Below, piece by piece: positions 8,301 through 16,892 of a DNA stretch of 64,000 bases. Made by a program: the position numbers and the translations under genes. Location: the NCBI GenBank assembly GCA_947165505.1, contig CAMVAT010000011.1, positions 1 to 64,000 of the forward strand, given 5' to 3'. Origin of the DNA: an uncultured Prevotellaceae bacterium. Its GTDB lineage: Bacteria; Bacteroidota; Bacteroidia; Bacteroidales; Bacteroidaceae. Numbering within the stretch: position 1 is the stretch's first letter; each line of letters starts with the position of its first letter. The notes under the pieces were generated by a model. The model saw only the letters and a list, made by a program, of their open reading frames with translations, ran no database searches and was not told where the DNA came from.

Positions 8301-11300
8301 CATATAGAAAAAAATTCCTAGACCATTTCAAACTAAAACCACAAGTACTGAAGTGGACGTTCGCAGGTAAAGATTATGGACATATTAACTTGACCCAGGT
8401 TAGTAGGAATCGAACTGCTGACATGGTGATGCGCGTTAACAGTTCTACGACTCAAAGAAGTAAATACTGGTTGTTCCAAATCGCTTTGTTGAACAAAATT
8501 CATGAGACGAATAGAGATCTGCCGATAGTCTATGTTATTAATGATAAGAAAGAAATAGAGAAACTGATTGAATATGCGACTTCCCAAGGATTCTTTATTC
8601 CATCAAATGGTAATGGATTCCGTAAACTCGAATACATTGGTAACCATCCAAATGGGATGGTAATAATTTCAAAGCAAGAATTCATAGATGGTGTTGGGTC
8701 ATACAGAACGGATAAACCGTATTGTTATGTTTGGGACAACATGGACATCGATAGGTACATGTTAATGTGGGATAAACTTCCATTTGATGATGATTTGGAA
8801 GAAGATGCAGATGATGAGCGTGACGATAAAGTTCATCATACAACCCCACGTCAATGTATTCATGCCGCATGGCCTATTTATGAGCACTATTGTTCGTTAG
8901 TAATGGCGAACAGTGAGGCAACACAATTCTATATCATCGATCCACATTTTGATGACTATGAAGATATTGCGAATAGCTGTCAAGCCCAATCCTTTAAAGT
9001 GACTTTATGGGAAAAGGATAGTGATTATAATGAAGCTCTTGAAAACTCAGGCCATTATTTTGATGATAGTAGAGGCAAGGAAGAGGATATAGACACAATA
9101 ACAGCCATTGAATTGATCCGCAAGCACTTTATTGGTGATTTTCAATGGAAACCTACACAAGAGGAAGTCCTTCCGTTTATGTGGGAAAAGAGGGGAGACT
9201 GCATTGTTTCAATGCCTACAGGTGAAGGTAAGTCGGTTTGTTTCCAAGGCCCAGCTCTTTACAGAGCTTCAGTTACAAAAAAACTATCCTTGGTTATAAC
9301 GCCTTTAAGGGCATTGATGCAAGACCAAGTCGAAGAATTACATAAAAAAGGATTTGTAACAAACGTAGATTATCTTAGTGGTGACCGCCAGCGACCAGAG
9401 GTTGAAAACATATACCGTAAAATACGTTCTGGTGAGATTGCTCTATTATATATTACTCCAGAAAGATTCCGTGTCAAGTCATTTATGAATGTTCTATACC
9501 AACGCATGGAAATGGATGACGGACTGGAGTATGTCGTTTTTGATGAAGCCCATTGTATTTCACAGTGGGGACAGGAGTTCCGTCCAGATTACAGGAATGC
9601 TGTTTTGACATGCATTGATATTCGAAAGCATTATGACTTTATGTTTGCGTTATTCTCTGCTACAGTAACGAGTCAGGTGGAAGAGGACATACGCTCGTTC
9701 AAAGACAAAGATGGAACAGAACCGCTGCGCAATATTCAACGATTGGGACAAACTGCAGAGGATTATAATCCAATACGCCAGCATATTGAGATTTCATTCT
9801 CTTTAACCGAACACGAGGATGATGCAAGAATCAATGAGATTGTACAATTTATAGAGAATAAGCAGATTGATTTCTCATTAAGTTGCATGATAGTATTCTG
9901 TCGTACTCATAGACAATGTGAGGAAACCGCAGACGCATTGTCTGAATTAGCATTAAAATCTTCTCCTGATAGTATATTGAATAAATGTATTGATAAAATT
10001 GGTTTTTATCATGCTGGTCTTGATGCAGATTTACGAAATGATGTTTATGAACAGTTTAAACGCAAGGATGGCGTAGATCCACTATATATTCTATGCGCAA
10101 CAAAGGCATTTGGAATGGGAATGGATATTCCTAATGTCCATTATATAGTTCACTTTAGTCCTCCTTCTGTGTTGGAAGATTATTTACAGGAGGTAGGCCG
10201 TGCCGGACGTGATGAAAAACAATACAAATTAGCATTTGAAGATGGGAAGGATAAAATTCCAGCCCTGTGTTTAACGTCTAAAGAAGACTTTAGAAAACTG
10301 AAAGAACTGTTAGTCAAAAGTCAGATGAGCTGGTCTAATTTGACCGATGCTAAGGATAAGATTGTGGAATACATCAAGCGTTTCCAAACTATTGAAGAAA
10401 CAAAAACAGAACCAATAGTGGTTCCTTTTAGTGTTTGGGTCAAGAATGCTGAAGACTTTAATGACACCACAGCTTCAAGATTGGCATTTCATTGGTTAGA
10501 CCATATCGGGTATATCAAGCAACGCTATCTGTCACAGGCATGTCTTGACATAACTGTTAATGACAATACAGCAAAATCGTCTTCATTAAAACGGAATCCA
10601 GTATATCTTTATTTGGAGAGAAATGCTCAGATAAATGGTCAACGCTCACTTATATCGATGAACGATATGAGAAACAGTTTGCGTATGTCTATGCCGAAGA
10701 TTATGAATCAAATACTCTTATGCATGGAAAGTGGCTTGTTAAATCTAAATGAGACAATGAATTGTAAACTGGTTCCTCGTAGATTCTGTGAAGCCAATTT
10801 TATGGTTAACCATAACAGAAATGATTTTGCCTTACACATTGTTTTTGAAGGATTGAGAAATCTTCTTTCTGATTGCAAACAAGGTAAAGTCAGGATAATT
10901 GGCCAAAACGAACGTGAACACATATTTAAGCATTTAATGGATGATGTAAGATATGATGATATCTTTGAAAACAACGGTGTTAAATATATGCCATGGAAAG
11001 CCGAAGTGGATAATCCTCCAAAGCTGGCAGTCACAAAATTTGAGACATTCCGAAAGAATATTCTAACTCGCATGGGATCTCAGATGTTTACTCTCTTAAA
11101 TTATCTCCCCATGGTAAACTATAAAGTAGAGAATCTTGATGATGATGTAATATGCCAAATAAAACTAAAAAATACAGAGTGGCAGAATTATCTCGACCAA
11201 TTAGAGAGAGACTGCCTAACTATGATAAAATATGTTGTCGAGAAACCTGAGGAGTTTTGCTGGGCTAGGGTTATTATTGACCTTGGGTGGACTAGGAAAG

Positions 11301-13726
11301 GATATCGATATTTTGAAGATCTACTTTCCATCCTTTACCATCTTGCATATGTTGAACACTCTCCACTTGTTAAAAGTGGAATAGAGATTCTTGCTACAGA
11401 ATCAACTGAATCTGAAATACAAGATGGACTATCAGAAGACTCCAATATGTTTGAATTTCGTAAAGAGTTTGACGATAATGAGAGAATAAAGAAAGTACGG
11501 CTAACATGTATGGATATCTTTACAAGTATCGATAAAGAAGAACAAGGTACTTTTATTCAACGATATTTCCAGAGTAAGGACTATGAGGACTATTTAAGTC
11601 TTGCTGGTGATTATGTTCCTAATGGCTCAGACATAATGTCAGAGTTGACGGAAGAAGCTCTTAAAGCCGAGGAATCTAAGTTAGATAATAACGAGGAACA
11701 GAAATCTATTTACGAGCAACCCACCAATAAGAATGTTAATGTTTTGGCTGGCCCTGGGGCAGGAAAAACTCATGTCCTTACTTTACGATGTGCTAGACTC
11801 ATTTATAAAGAACATGTGGATCCGTCCCACTTGCTTGTATTGGCATATAATAGAGCCGTGGTTGTTGAATTACGTAATCGCTTGAATAGTTTGTTTACTA
11901 AGTTAGGAATGAGCAGAATTGCTCATCAGCTTAACGTGTACACGTTCCACGCATTAGCAAAAAAATGCTTGGGGAAAAAGCTAGATAAGATACCTACTGA
12001 GATGTGGGAATATGAGTTCTTAAATTATTTGAACAAGCATGTTCGAGATTTTAAGGCTCGTTTCCCTAACATTGAATATGTTTTAGTTGACGAATTTCAA
12101 GACATAACTTCAGTACGCCTGGACTCTCTGCTTCGTATTCATCGCATATTCCGCGATGCAAAATTCTTTACTATTGGAGATATCAATCAAAGTATTTATG
12201 GCTTTGACAGAGTTCCCAAGGATAATTTTGGCAGAAAAATCACGCTTCTGCCTGAGCAATATGCAGAAGTACTGGATCCAAGACCATACTATCAGAAACT
12301 GGATAGTGAAATACATCCTGTGCAGCTATCAATGTTTACTAATTATAGGTCATATCAAAAGATTCTTGATAAAGCATCTGAGTTCATTCAAGAAGGTAGT
12401 ATGCCGGAATCGGCGCAGTCTATAATGAAATATGAACCGACAGAACCTTATGTCGAGGAATACGACAGCGTCAGGGACAAAGGGCATTTTTGGTTTAATG
12501 ATATCATCAATGTGGTCAATTGGGCGAAGTCTCAGAATGTCACGGCCGACCAAATACAAGACAATGATGCTTTGAGAAGAATACGCCATATAGATACTAT
12601 TGCCGTCTTTTTCAGAAAAAATAACGAAGTCTATCGTGGCTATTCTAAGATCAAGACTTCACTTCCTGAAGATGTAAGAATAAGAATTCAAGGAGAGAGT
12701 CTGGGCGAGTTTTGGAGAGAAAGGGAAATTTATTATTTGATAGACACTCTTAATCGCTATGCAAATCAAAAGGTTGATTTACGCAACAATAAAACTGCCA
12801 ACGGTATAAAGAGGTTCCTAAGACAGAAAATGCAAGACTCTCCTTCGTGGGATTCATATACATTAGATATAGCTTATACCTTGGTTTTGAACTACATGGA
12901 CTCCATTCGTTCTGATTATGATTCACACACTTGGAAAGACTTAGCTGATTATTTAGTAGATATCGCAAGCCGTGATGATGCAGGACAAGTTTATAAAATA
13001 TATGAGAATTATCGTAAACAACGCATTCTTCAAGAAACGCCTTTGACCGTTGTATTAACAACAATGCATAAAGTAAAAGGACTTGAGTTTGATGTTGTAA
13101 TAACGACTCCTTCATTTGCGAGTTTGCCTTTAAGTCCTCATCGAGAATATAAAGAAGGTGATACTCCTAATGTAGATGATATTGCTGATATGAACGAGGA
13201 ACGAAGACTAATGTTTGTGGCTTATACACGTGCAAAAAAACGTTTGATTATATATAAAGCTGAACGTGAACGGGCTCTATCTCAAAGTTCTATTTATCTT
13301 GCGCCTGACTATCCTGCACTAAGATATACAGAACCGAAGCCTGGTTTGGACAAATATTACTTATCATATACAGCTCAAAGTCAAATTTTCAGAAATGTTG
13401 ACTCATACGTTCTTAACCAAATTAAGAAGGACGATCCTGTTGATATTGCAAGAGATCAATATGGTAATTATTTCATAGTCCATAACAATCATATTATTGG
13501 CCGCCTTTCTAGTAAGAGTACTATAAAGTATCGAGCTGAAAAAGATGGCAAGACATTATTAAAAGACTTTTTTGTCAGCAATGTTTTTGTATGGACATTT
13601 GAAGACACTCTAGCTTCTGACAAAGCAAACAATTCGGACTTCGCTACGAAATGGTCACCTGAAGCAAAACAACAAGGATATATTAACATTGTACAAATAG
13701 CAGGATTTGGAACCCCAAATCCATAA
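5303..13726 (+). CDS. Giant exonuclease / RecQ / UvrD helicase fusion
   Basis: 2807 residues. Domains in order: cold-shock/OB-like fold (about 40-120, tentative); helical module present twice (about 163-382 and 383-607); DnaQ-like DEDDh exonuclease (613-720; D617, E619, D667, H707, D712); a region weakly like the C-terminal half of DinG/XPD (about 1045-1165, no Walker A seen); RecQ-type SF2 helicase (about 1275-1640; Walker A K1310 in PTGEGKS, DEAH 1414-1417, QEVGRAGR near 1631); probable winged helix; UvrD-type SF1 helicase (about 2130-2655; K2155 in GPGAGKT, DEFQD from 2263, VAYTRAKKR near 2640). The zinc-binding Cys set of RecQ is not seen. It starts GTG-ATG; I prefer the ATG. I infer unwinding and 3'-5' degradation of foreign DNA or R-loops. 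Third gene of the island operon. Confidence 0.85.
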   Translation: MKQNLHIQSKLILSHIELTDLDLSELPPYPKIDDKKVQPRYIGIVCRCRSWDNYAFVVTNMYGINNTSTPNTPVQLYLDKSQWKDDTSLKEDMWITFELKKQPNRDRHAAINAKCLSSTSEDYNICRNYIGRYDKIYGTVNGKRFSKSVLSVIVEKFFKKSEGRQLILKDIYQRKSLDPKEWELLLSNMTTEEREAFSIDTDIIEPSAALRVYLYKYLNSIEWIKHSSVIDALLSSISAHHTLQLLADCFKSDSEKKDWIDYVINSGNTSDKLFAELFLMTNSIDLFNNISDKSSISALISKDKERIKEYLLFCMSIMGKTELDSVIDTFDVDVFVDTLKLMSDDDRFKFVCSLSDDRASKLASDKRFEDFDLINRLMSLEDGRRILLNDLYVRKSNDYKEWDNYLSHLSENELNSFVLDTKCIKPTAELRFCLYKYTKQLDWLKHPSVISMIGKQTDESEITLKQVIDTFHNEEDKKEWVVYAKDSSISNENLKCELFYLTGSVDAYQAIENKSTIIEHMNEAGVLEVKKFLKFCYVNLDEEDFNVVINGLTNDKFLGGLKRMSSDDSYQLICRLPEDKAIEIVTSEDFKDSKLFTSYVGQKWDTIKGNMPYCVFDLESDGETIREFAFYADDNMRPYTGEDQINSLFRKLKKSPIIVGHNIKLWDLPILYNRGLQIPENTFIWDTLEIEILLNPCRYAYSLHTEHNAEADTRLTNELFWNQLYRLSTDERLVEQLRDVLPDNIGTIINSLRVDYFSEYFRTTANLERQFFQELRPISDGLIKKLNQIAVIPESEATLIVSPSNLWSRLAQYIPLSFPGTKIGNAYKSIDINVLREKQFQDVIKQCILERFCVVSRTPILENLAQYLRVVDSGSNKLSFTEDELQDYLCYYDSHIDCIDVTSFEDENVLSKDYKHIYIIGTELEDRVHKCKICENKTFADLIACGSKLPFTMASTNYAPVKGDEIKKLGITKPDLAANIWAEREQNGQFAFYLNYQYQAYRKKFLDHFKLKPQVLKWTFAGKDYGHINLTQVSRNRTADMVMRVNSSTTQRSKYWLFQIALLNKIHETNRDLPIVYVINDKKEIEKLIEYATSQGFFIPSNGNGFRKLEYIGNHPNGMVIISKQEFIDGVGSYRTDKPYCYVWDNMDIDRYMLMWDKLPFDDDLEEDADDERDDKVHHTTPRQCIHAAWPIYEHYCSLVMANSEATQFYIIDPHFDDYEDIANSCQAQSFKVTLWEKDSDYNEALENSGHYFDDSRGKEEDIDTITAIELIRKHFIGDFQWKPTQEEVLPFMWEKRGDCIVSMPTGEGKSVCFQGPALYRASVTKKLSLVITPLRALMQDQVEELHKKGFVTNVDYLSGDRQRPEVENIYRKIRSGEIALLYITPERFRVKSFMNVLYQRMEMDDGLEYVVFDEAHCISQWGQEFRPDYRNAVLTCIDIRKHYDFMFALFSATVTSQVEEDIRSFKDKDGTEPLRNIQRLGQTAEDYNPIRQHIEISFSLTEHEDDARINEIVQFIENKQIDFSLSCMIVFCRTHRQCEETADALSELALKSSPDSILNKCIDKIGFYHAGLDADLRNDVYEQFKRKDGVDPLYILCATKAFGMGMDIPNVHYIVHFSPPSVLEDYLQEVGRAGRDEKQYKLAFEDGKDKIPALCLTSKEDFRKLKELLVKSQMSWSNLTDAKDKIVEYIKRFQTIEETKTEPIVVPFSVWVKNAEDFNDTTASRLAFHWLDHIGYIKQRYLSQACLDITVNDNTAKSSSLKRNPVYLYLERNAQINGQRSLISMNDMRNSLRMSMPKIMNQILLCMESGLLNLNETMNCKLVPRRFCEANFMVNHNRNDFALHIVFEGLRNLLSDCKQGKVRIIGQNEREHIFKHLMDDVRYDDIFENNGVKYMPWKAEVDNPPKLAVTKFETFRKNILTRMGSQMFTLLNYLPMVNYKVENLDDDVICQIKLKNTEWQNYLDQLERDCLTMIKYVVEKPEEFCWARVIIDLGWTRKGYRYFEDLLSILYHLAYVEHSPLVKSGIEILATESTESEIQDGLSEDSNMFEFRKEFDDNERIKKVRLTCMDIFTSIDKEEQGTFIQRYFQSKDYEDYLSLAGDYVPNGSDIMSELTEEALKAEESKLDNNEEQKSIYEQPTNKNVNVLAGPGAGKTHVLTLRCARLIYKEHVDPSHLLVLAYNRAVVVELRNRLNSLFTKLGMSRIAHQLNVYTFHALAKKCLGKKLDKIPTEMWEYEFLNYLNKHVRDFKARFPNIEYVLVDEFQDITSVRLDSLLRIHRIFRDAKFFTIGDINQSIYGFDRVPKDNFGRKITLLPEQYAEVLDPRPYYQKLDSEIHPVQLSMFTNYRSYQKILDKASEFIQEGSMPESAQSIMKYEPTEPYVEEYDSVRDKGHFWFNDIINVVNWAKSQNVTADQIQDNDALRRIRHIDTIAVFFRKNNEVYRGYSKIKTSLPEDVRIRIQGESLGEFWREREIYYLIDTLNRYANQKVDLRNNKTANGIKRFLRQKMQDSPSWDSYTLDIAYTLVLNYMDSIRSDYDSHTWKDLADYLVDIASRDDAGQVYKIYENYRKQRILQETPLTVVLTTMHKVKGLEFDVVITTPSFASLPLSPHREYKEGDTPNVDDIADMNEERRLMFVAYTRAKKRLIIYKAERERALSQSSIYLAPDYPALRYTEPKPGLDKYYLSYTAQSQIFRNVDSYVLNQIKKDDPVDIARDQYGNYFIVHNNHIIGRLSSKSTIKYRAEKDGKTLLKDFFVSNVFVWTFEDTLASDKANNSDFATKWSPEAKQQGYINIVQIAGFGTPNP

Positions 13727-13739
13727 TAATAGTTAAGAT

Positions 13740-15686
13740 ATGGAACATATTAAAGAAGAACTTCTGCAAGTTTATAATCTTTCTGTTGATTCTTTCAACA
13801 AGAAAGAGTATTCTGCTTTTTTTCGTAATATCCGTCCGGGGATAGAGTATTTGTCTCAATTCTTAATCTTTGACTTCCTGGGTAATGAAGAGGAAGCTGA
13901 GGATTTGATAAATGGTGATACCTCGATTACCAAGAATAGAGATGATAACTCATACTCAATTTCATCTTATCCAGCAAACTTCAAACCTACTGGAAGGGTT
14001 TTCTGTGAATTATTTCCCAAAGCCTACTTTTGTAAGCACCGAGACGTGACATTAAGATATGCAGCAGACGAAAAGAAACGTATCAAACGCGGCTTGGATA
14101 GTTGTAGTGCAGAAATGTGCCGTTACTATAGTATCGCAAGTGAGATGGGGTCTCATGCCGGACGTTCTGCCATGGATGCAGAAGTTCAAGCACGGGGATG
14201 CGCTGCTTTCTGTATGGGATTTTTGGATTATATTTCAAGTAATCGAATTGCAAGTAACTCCGCTATAGCTTTTCTAGAAAAATTTGATAAATTTGTTTTT
14301 GGCGATGTTGATAATACAAGCGATTATCAGAATCAAATTGATAATCTGATAAAGGAAGCCGAAGAGAAAGATGCAGCTTTATTAACTGCACAGAAGATGC
14401 AGCTCGAAGCAGAACAAAGTAAGTTGCTTGCAGAACAGAAAACAACTGAAGTTGAGTTGCGCAATAAAGAACTGGAGGATCAGATAAAGCAGTTACAAGA
14501 ATTATTAGATAGCCAAACGGTGATAGTTAATGCACATAATGAAAATGCTGATGAAACTGATGTAGAGGATATTGAAGCAATCACTGTCACTGACGGCGAA
14601 TCAAGTGGAGGAACAAATACAGAACATGTAAATATATCAAGTAGTCATAATTTCAGACGGATTCTTCAGGGTTCAAATGATTGGGACGTAACAGAAGAAA
14701 CAATGGATGATGATCAACTTGATTTAATTGAATATACAGATGATAAATCCATGCTAGTTGCTGGTTGCGCTGGAAGTGGTAAATCCGTAATTGCCATGCA
14801 TAAAGCAGAGCAGTTACATAAAAAAGGCAAAGATGTGATACTTATTGCCTATACAAGATCGCTTAGCCGTTTTATGAGAAATGGGAAAGCAGACTCATCA
14901 TTTAGATTCTACCATCACTATCTCTGGAAATATAAATTGAAAATGCCCAAGGCTGATTATATTATTGTTGACGAAATTCAAGATTTCACAAAAGAAGAAA
15001 TACAGGAATTTATTGATGCAGCCAGAAAGCATTTCTTGTTCTTTGGGGATACAGCTCAGTCTATATATAGGCAATATGGTAAACAAACCATGACAATTGC
15101 TCAAATAGGTACAATGACAAGACTAAATACGTTGCAGCTCTTCAATAACTATCGTTTACCACGACCTGTTGCCAAGATAACGCAAGACTATGTTGGTGTT
15201 GATGTTCAAGAATATAAAGAAAAAGTGTATCAGAATAAGGAAACAGAACTTCCACATTTTATACATTTTGATAATGAACAGATACAAATCGATGCTCTTA
15301 TAAGATTAGTAAAAGATAATATTGGGAGAAACATTGGTATCTTGTTGCCTAATAATCCAGAAGTAATTCGAATAAGTCAAGAGTTTAAGAATAATGATGT
15401 TGGATGTGAGTTCAAATATAATAAGGGCGATAATGATTTCAACTATGTGGATAATTTGAATTTTAACACTTTACTACCCAAAATCCTGACATATCATAGT
15501 GCTAAAGGACTCCAATTTGATATGGTAATCCTTCCATTGTACAATGGCGCAAGTGACGAAGAATCAAGAAAGGCACTATATGTCGCTATGACACGTACTA
15601 TGCATTCCTTATTTGTGCTATATTCCACACATACATTGTTGCCGCCATTGGATAGAGTTCCTACTCATCTATATCTTAAGGAATAG
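13740..15686 (+). CDS. SF1 (UvrD-like) helicase with N-terminal helical domain
   Basis: 648 residues. Residues 1-190 are helical; RNIRPGIEYLSQFL and SEMGSHAG recall DUF4145/HEPN-type domains found in some restriction helicases, a tentative match. A coiled coil follows at about 195-260 (KEAEEKDAALLTAQKMQLEA). The SF1 core has Walker A AGCAGSGKS (K348), Walker B YIIVDEIQDF (D411, E412), FFGDTAQSIY, NNYRLPRPV, TYHSAKGLQFD and ALYVAMTRT. It lacks the large 1B/2B insertions of classical UvrD, so it is a compact translocase. It begins 13 bases after the giant gene. I infer a motor or regulatory partner in the same complex. Last gene of the operon. Confidence 0.82.
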   Translation: MEHIKEELLQVYNLSVDSFNKKEYSAFFRNIRPGIEYLSQFLIFDFLGNEEEAEDLINGDTSITKNRDDNSYSISSYPANFKPTGRVFCELFPKAYFCKHRDVTLRYAADEKKRIKRGLDSCSAEMCRYYSIASEMGSHAGRSAMDAEVQARGCAAFCMGFLDYISSNRIASNSAIAFLEKFDKFVFGDVDNTSDYQNQIDNLIKEAEEKDAALLTAQKMQLEAEQSKLLAEQKTTEVELRNKELEDQIKQLQELLDSQTVIVNAHNENADETDVEDIEAITVTDGESSGGTNTEHVNISSSHNFRRILQGSNDWDVTEETMDDDQLDLIEYTDDKSMLVAGCAGSGKSVIAMHKAEQLHKKGKDVILIAYTRSLSRFMRNGKADSSFRFYHHYLWKYKLKMPKADYIIVDEIQDFTKEEIQEFIDAARKHFLFFGDTAQSIYRQYGKQTMTIAQIGTMTRLNTLQLFNNYRLPRPVAKITQDYVGVDVQEYKEKVYQNKETELPHFIHFDNEQIQIDALIRLVKDNIGRNIGILLPNNPEVIRISQEFKNNDVGCEFKYNKGDNDFNYVDNLNFNTLLPKILTYHSAKGLQFDMVILPLYNGASDEESRKALYVAMTRTMHSLFVLYSTHTLLPPLDRVPTHLYLKE

Positions 15687-15814
15687 TGAAATATTTTGAA
15701 GAAACAGCCCATGGTACGGCTTGCCCTTAGAGACCACTTGATGAAGATCTTTCAGAGGTATACGTTTCCATGCGTGATGCAACGAGAAATGAACTTCCAC
15801 TAAGATACGTCAAT
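15687..15814. other. Right junction of the island
   Basis: Between the helicase stop and the broken minus-strand gene lies about 130 bases with no intact gene. Short open frames on the plus strand (for example the one ending EETAHGTACP) look like debris of another reading frame but match nothing I recognise. No terminator with a T-tract is evident. Confidence 0.35.
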
Positions 15815-16155
15815 GAGCAATTGATGGCTTTCACCTTCAATTCATACACCACTGATCCACAGTCGATGACGTAGCTGACGCAGCCGGACCTGGTCTCCTT
15901 GCGCTCGAAATGCCATAAGAGCGTGTCTTCTCGGCCGGTGTCGTACAAGGCATTGTGAACGAAATCGAAGAAATAGTTCCGCTCATCGTACAAGTCGTTC
16001 TTCTCGGCTGAGTCCTCGGGACAGGTGACATGCTCCCAACTGGACATATCGGTACGATGGATGTTTCTCAGGCCCACCTGCTCGGAAAACGCCCTGTCGT
16101 CATATCCATGAATGCTCCACTGGAAAGGGAGCATGAAGTTGTGAAAGCTATACAT
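15815..16155 (-). pseudogene. Truncated gene, N-terminal fragment (MYSFHNFMLPFQW type)
   Basis: The first 112 residues (from MYSFHNFMLPFQW to YELKVKAIN) look like the start of a conserved, longer Bacteroidota hypothetical protein I recall from memory. After KAIN the frame continues for only about 30 unrelated Ser-rich residues to a stop at 15727. Homology therefore appears to end near 15815, where the island's right junction lies. The start is 2 bases after the stop of the 44-residue gene, so it was part of an operon. I infer that integration or rearrangement at the island border cut it. The family's function is unknown to me. Confidence 0.6.
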
Positions 16156-16157
16156 TC

Positions 16158-16292
16158 CTACTCACTTAGTGCCTCATAGAAGTGTTGGCGGGCTGCTTGC
16201 AGGATTTGCAGAGCACGGGGCATGATATCGGCGATCTCGGGCAGAAAGCCCTGCTGGCGCAGAAACTGCAGTACGTTGTCGGTTGTAGCCAT
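16158..16292 (-). CDS. Small 44-residue protein
   Basis: A short gene starting MATTDNVLQFLRQQGFLPEI and ending RQHFYEALSE, with a normal charged/hydrophobic helical pattern. Its stop lies 2 bases before the start of the truncated MYSFHN-type gene, the spacing of translational coupling. Upstream is a TTGAGGGTTGAAGG repeat block and then the remnant of an AAA+ ATPase gene. I do not recognise a family. The coupling and codon use support a real gene, though it may no longer have a working partner. Confidence 0.5.
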   Translation of the reverse strand: MATTDNVLQFLRQQGFLPEIADIMPRALQILQAARQHFYEALSE

Positions 16293-16299
16293 GGTTTTG

Positions 16300-16455
16300 G
16301 TTGTTGAAGGTTGAAGGTTGAGGGTTGAGGGTCGAGGGTTGAAGGTTGAGGGTGTTTATACTGCGGTGACACCGCAGTAAACGGAACGGAGAACGGAGAA
16401 CGGAATGCACAGAGCATATCTCCTGCCCCTTGCCCCCTGCTCACTGCCCCCAGGC
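16300..16455. repeat. Mixed intergenic repeats
   Basis: Tandem GGTTGAAGGTTGAGGGTTGA units (16305-16350), then GGAGAACGGAGAACGG and a CTGCCCCTTGCCCCCTGC block. These are the same families as at 18376-18510 and 22180-22640. They separate two remnants of what was probably one operon. A small palindrome, ACTGCGGTGACACCGCAGT, lies near 16360-16378. Confidence 0.6.
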
Positions 16456-16636
16456 TCATTGATACCTGTCGGCGGAGAAGCCGATGCTGGGGCGAGTGAG
16501 GTTGCGGCGCTCGTTGCTCTCCATCTTCTGACGGATGTCGTCGTAGATTTTCAGGGCGTCGGGGCGGAGCGAGGGCTTGGTGTTGCGCACAGACTCTTCG
16601 AGCAGTTGCTCGGTGATATGTTGGAGATTGCAAACT
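16456..16636 (-). pseudogene. C-terminal remnant of an AAA+ family ATPase
   Basis: The minus strand reads about 57 residues: LQHITEQLLEESVRNTKPSL, then a LRPDALKIYDDIRQKMES-like helix, ending RPSIGFSADRYQ and a TGA at 16456. This resembles the extreme C-terminus of a Bacteroidota AAA+ ATPase I recall from memory. Upstream in frame is a TAA and no ATPase core, so only the tail remains. Together with the 44-residue gene and the truncated gene it marks a decayed operon next to the island. Confidence 0.5.
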
Positions 16637-16786
16637 TACGAATATTTTTTGTTTCTTGCAACAATAGCGTGTCATTTTTTCTTCGTGCGATTTTTCTGAC
16701 GTCGGCAAAATTGGTCGTTTTTTCTGAAAATGACAAAAATTAAGAAACATTTAGCACTTTCGATGCCGAAAAACAGACAAATATCG

Positions 16787-16794
16787 TAACTTTG
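16787..16794 (+). promoter_or_regulatory. -7 box of the exporter operon
   Basis: TAACTTTG matches TAnnTTTG. It lies about 98 bases before the TolC start, leaving a fairly long 5' untranslated region in which I see no known riboswitch. Confidence 0.5.
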
Positions 16795-16892
16795 CAACCG
16801 GTATTTGACAACGACAGGGCGCACATGCCGGCACCAACCACATACATCTTGATGCCACATGCGCCCATAACACAGAGAAATCACCATCAGGC

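Noticed and set aside
5303..13726. Giant protein as a frameshift fusion of two genes
   Set aside because: The frame is open throughout, and the linker between RecQ and UvrD parts has normal composition and no repeats, so a natural fusion is more likely.
4571..15686. Restriction-modification system
   Set aside because: No methyltransferase motifs (DPPY, NPPY, PCQ) are seen in any of the four proteins.
16166..16750. 194-codon minus-strand ORF
   Set aside because: It runs through repeats and the AAA+ remnant in a wrong frame; the real short gene and remnant lie in other frames.
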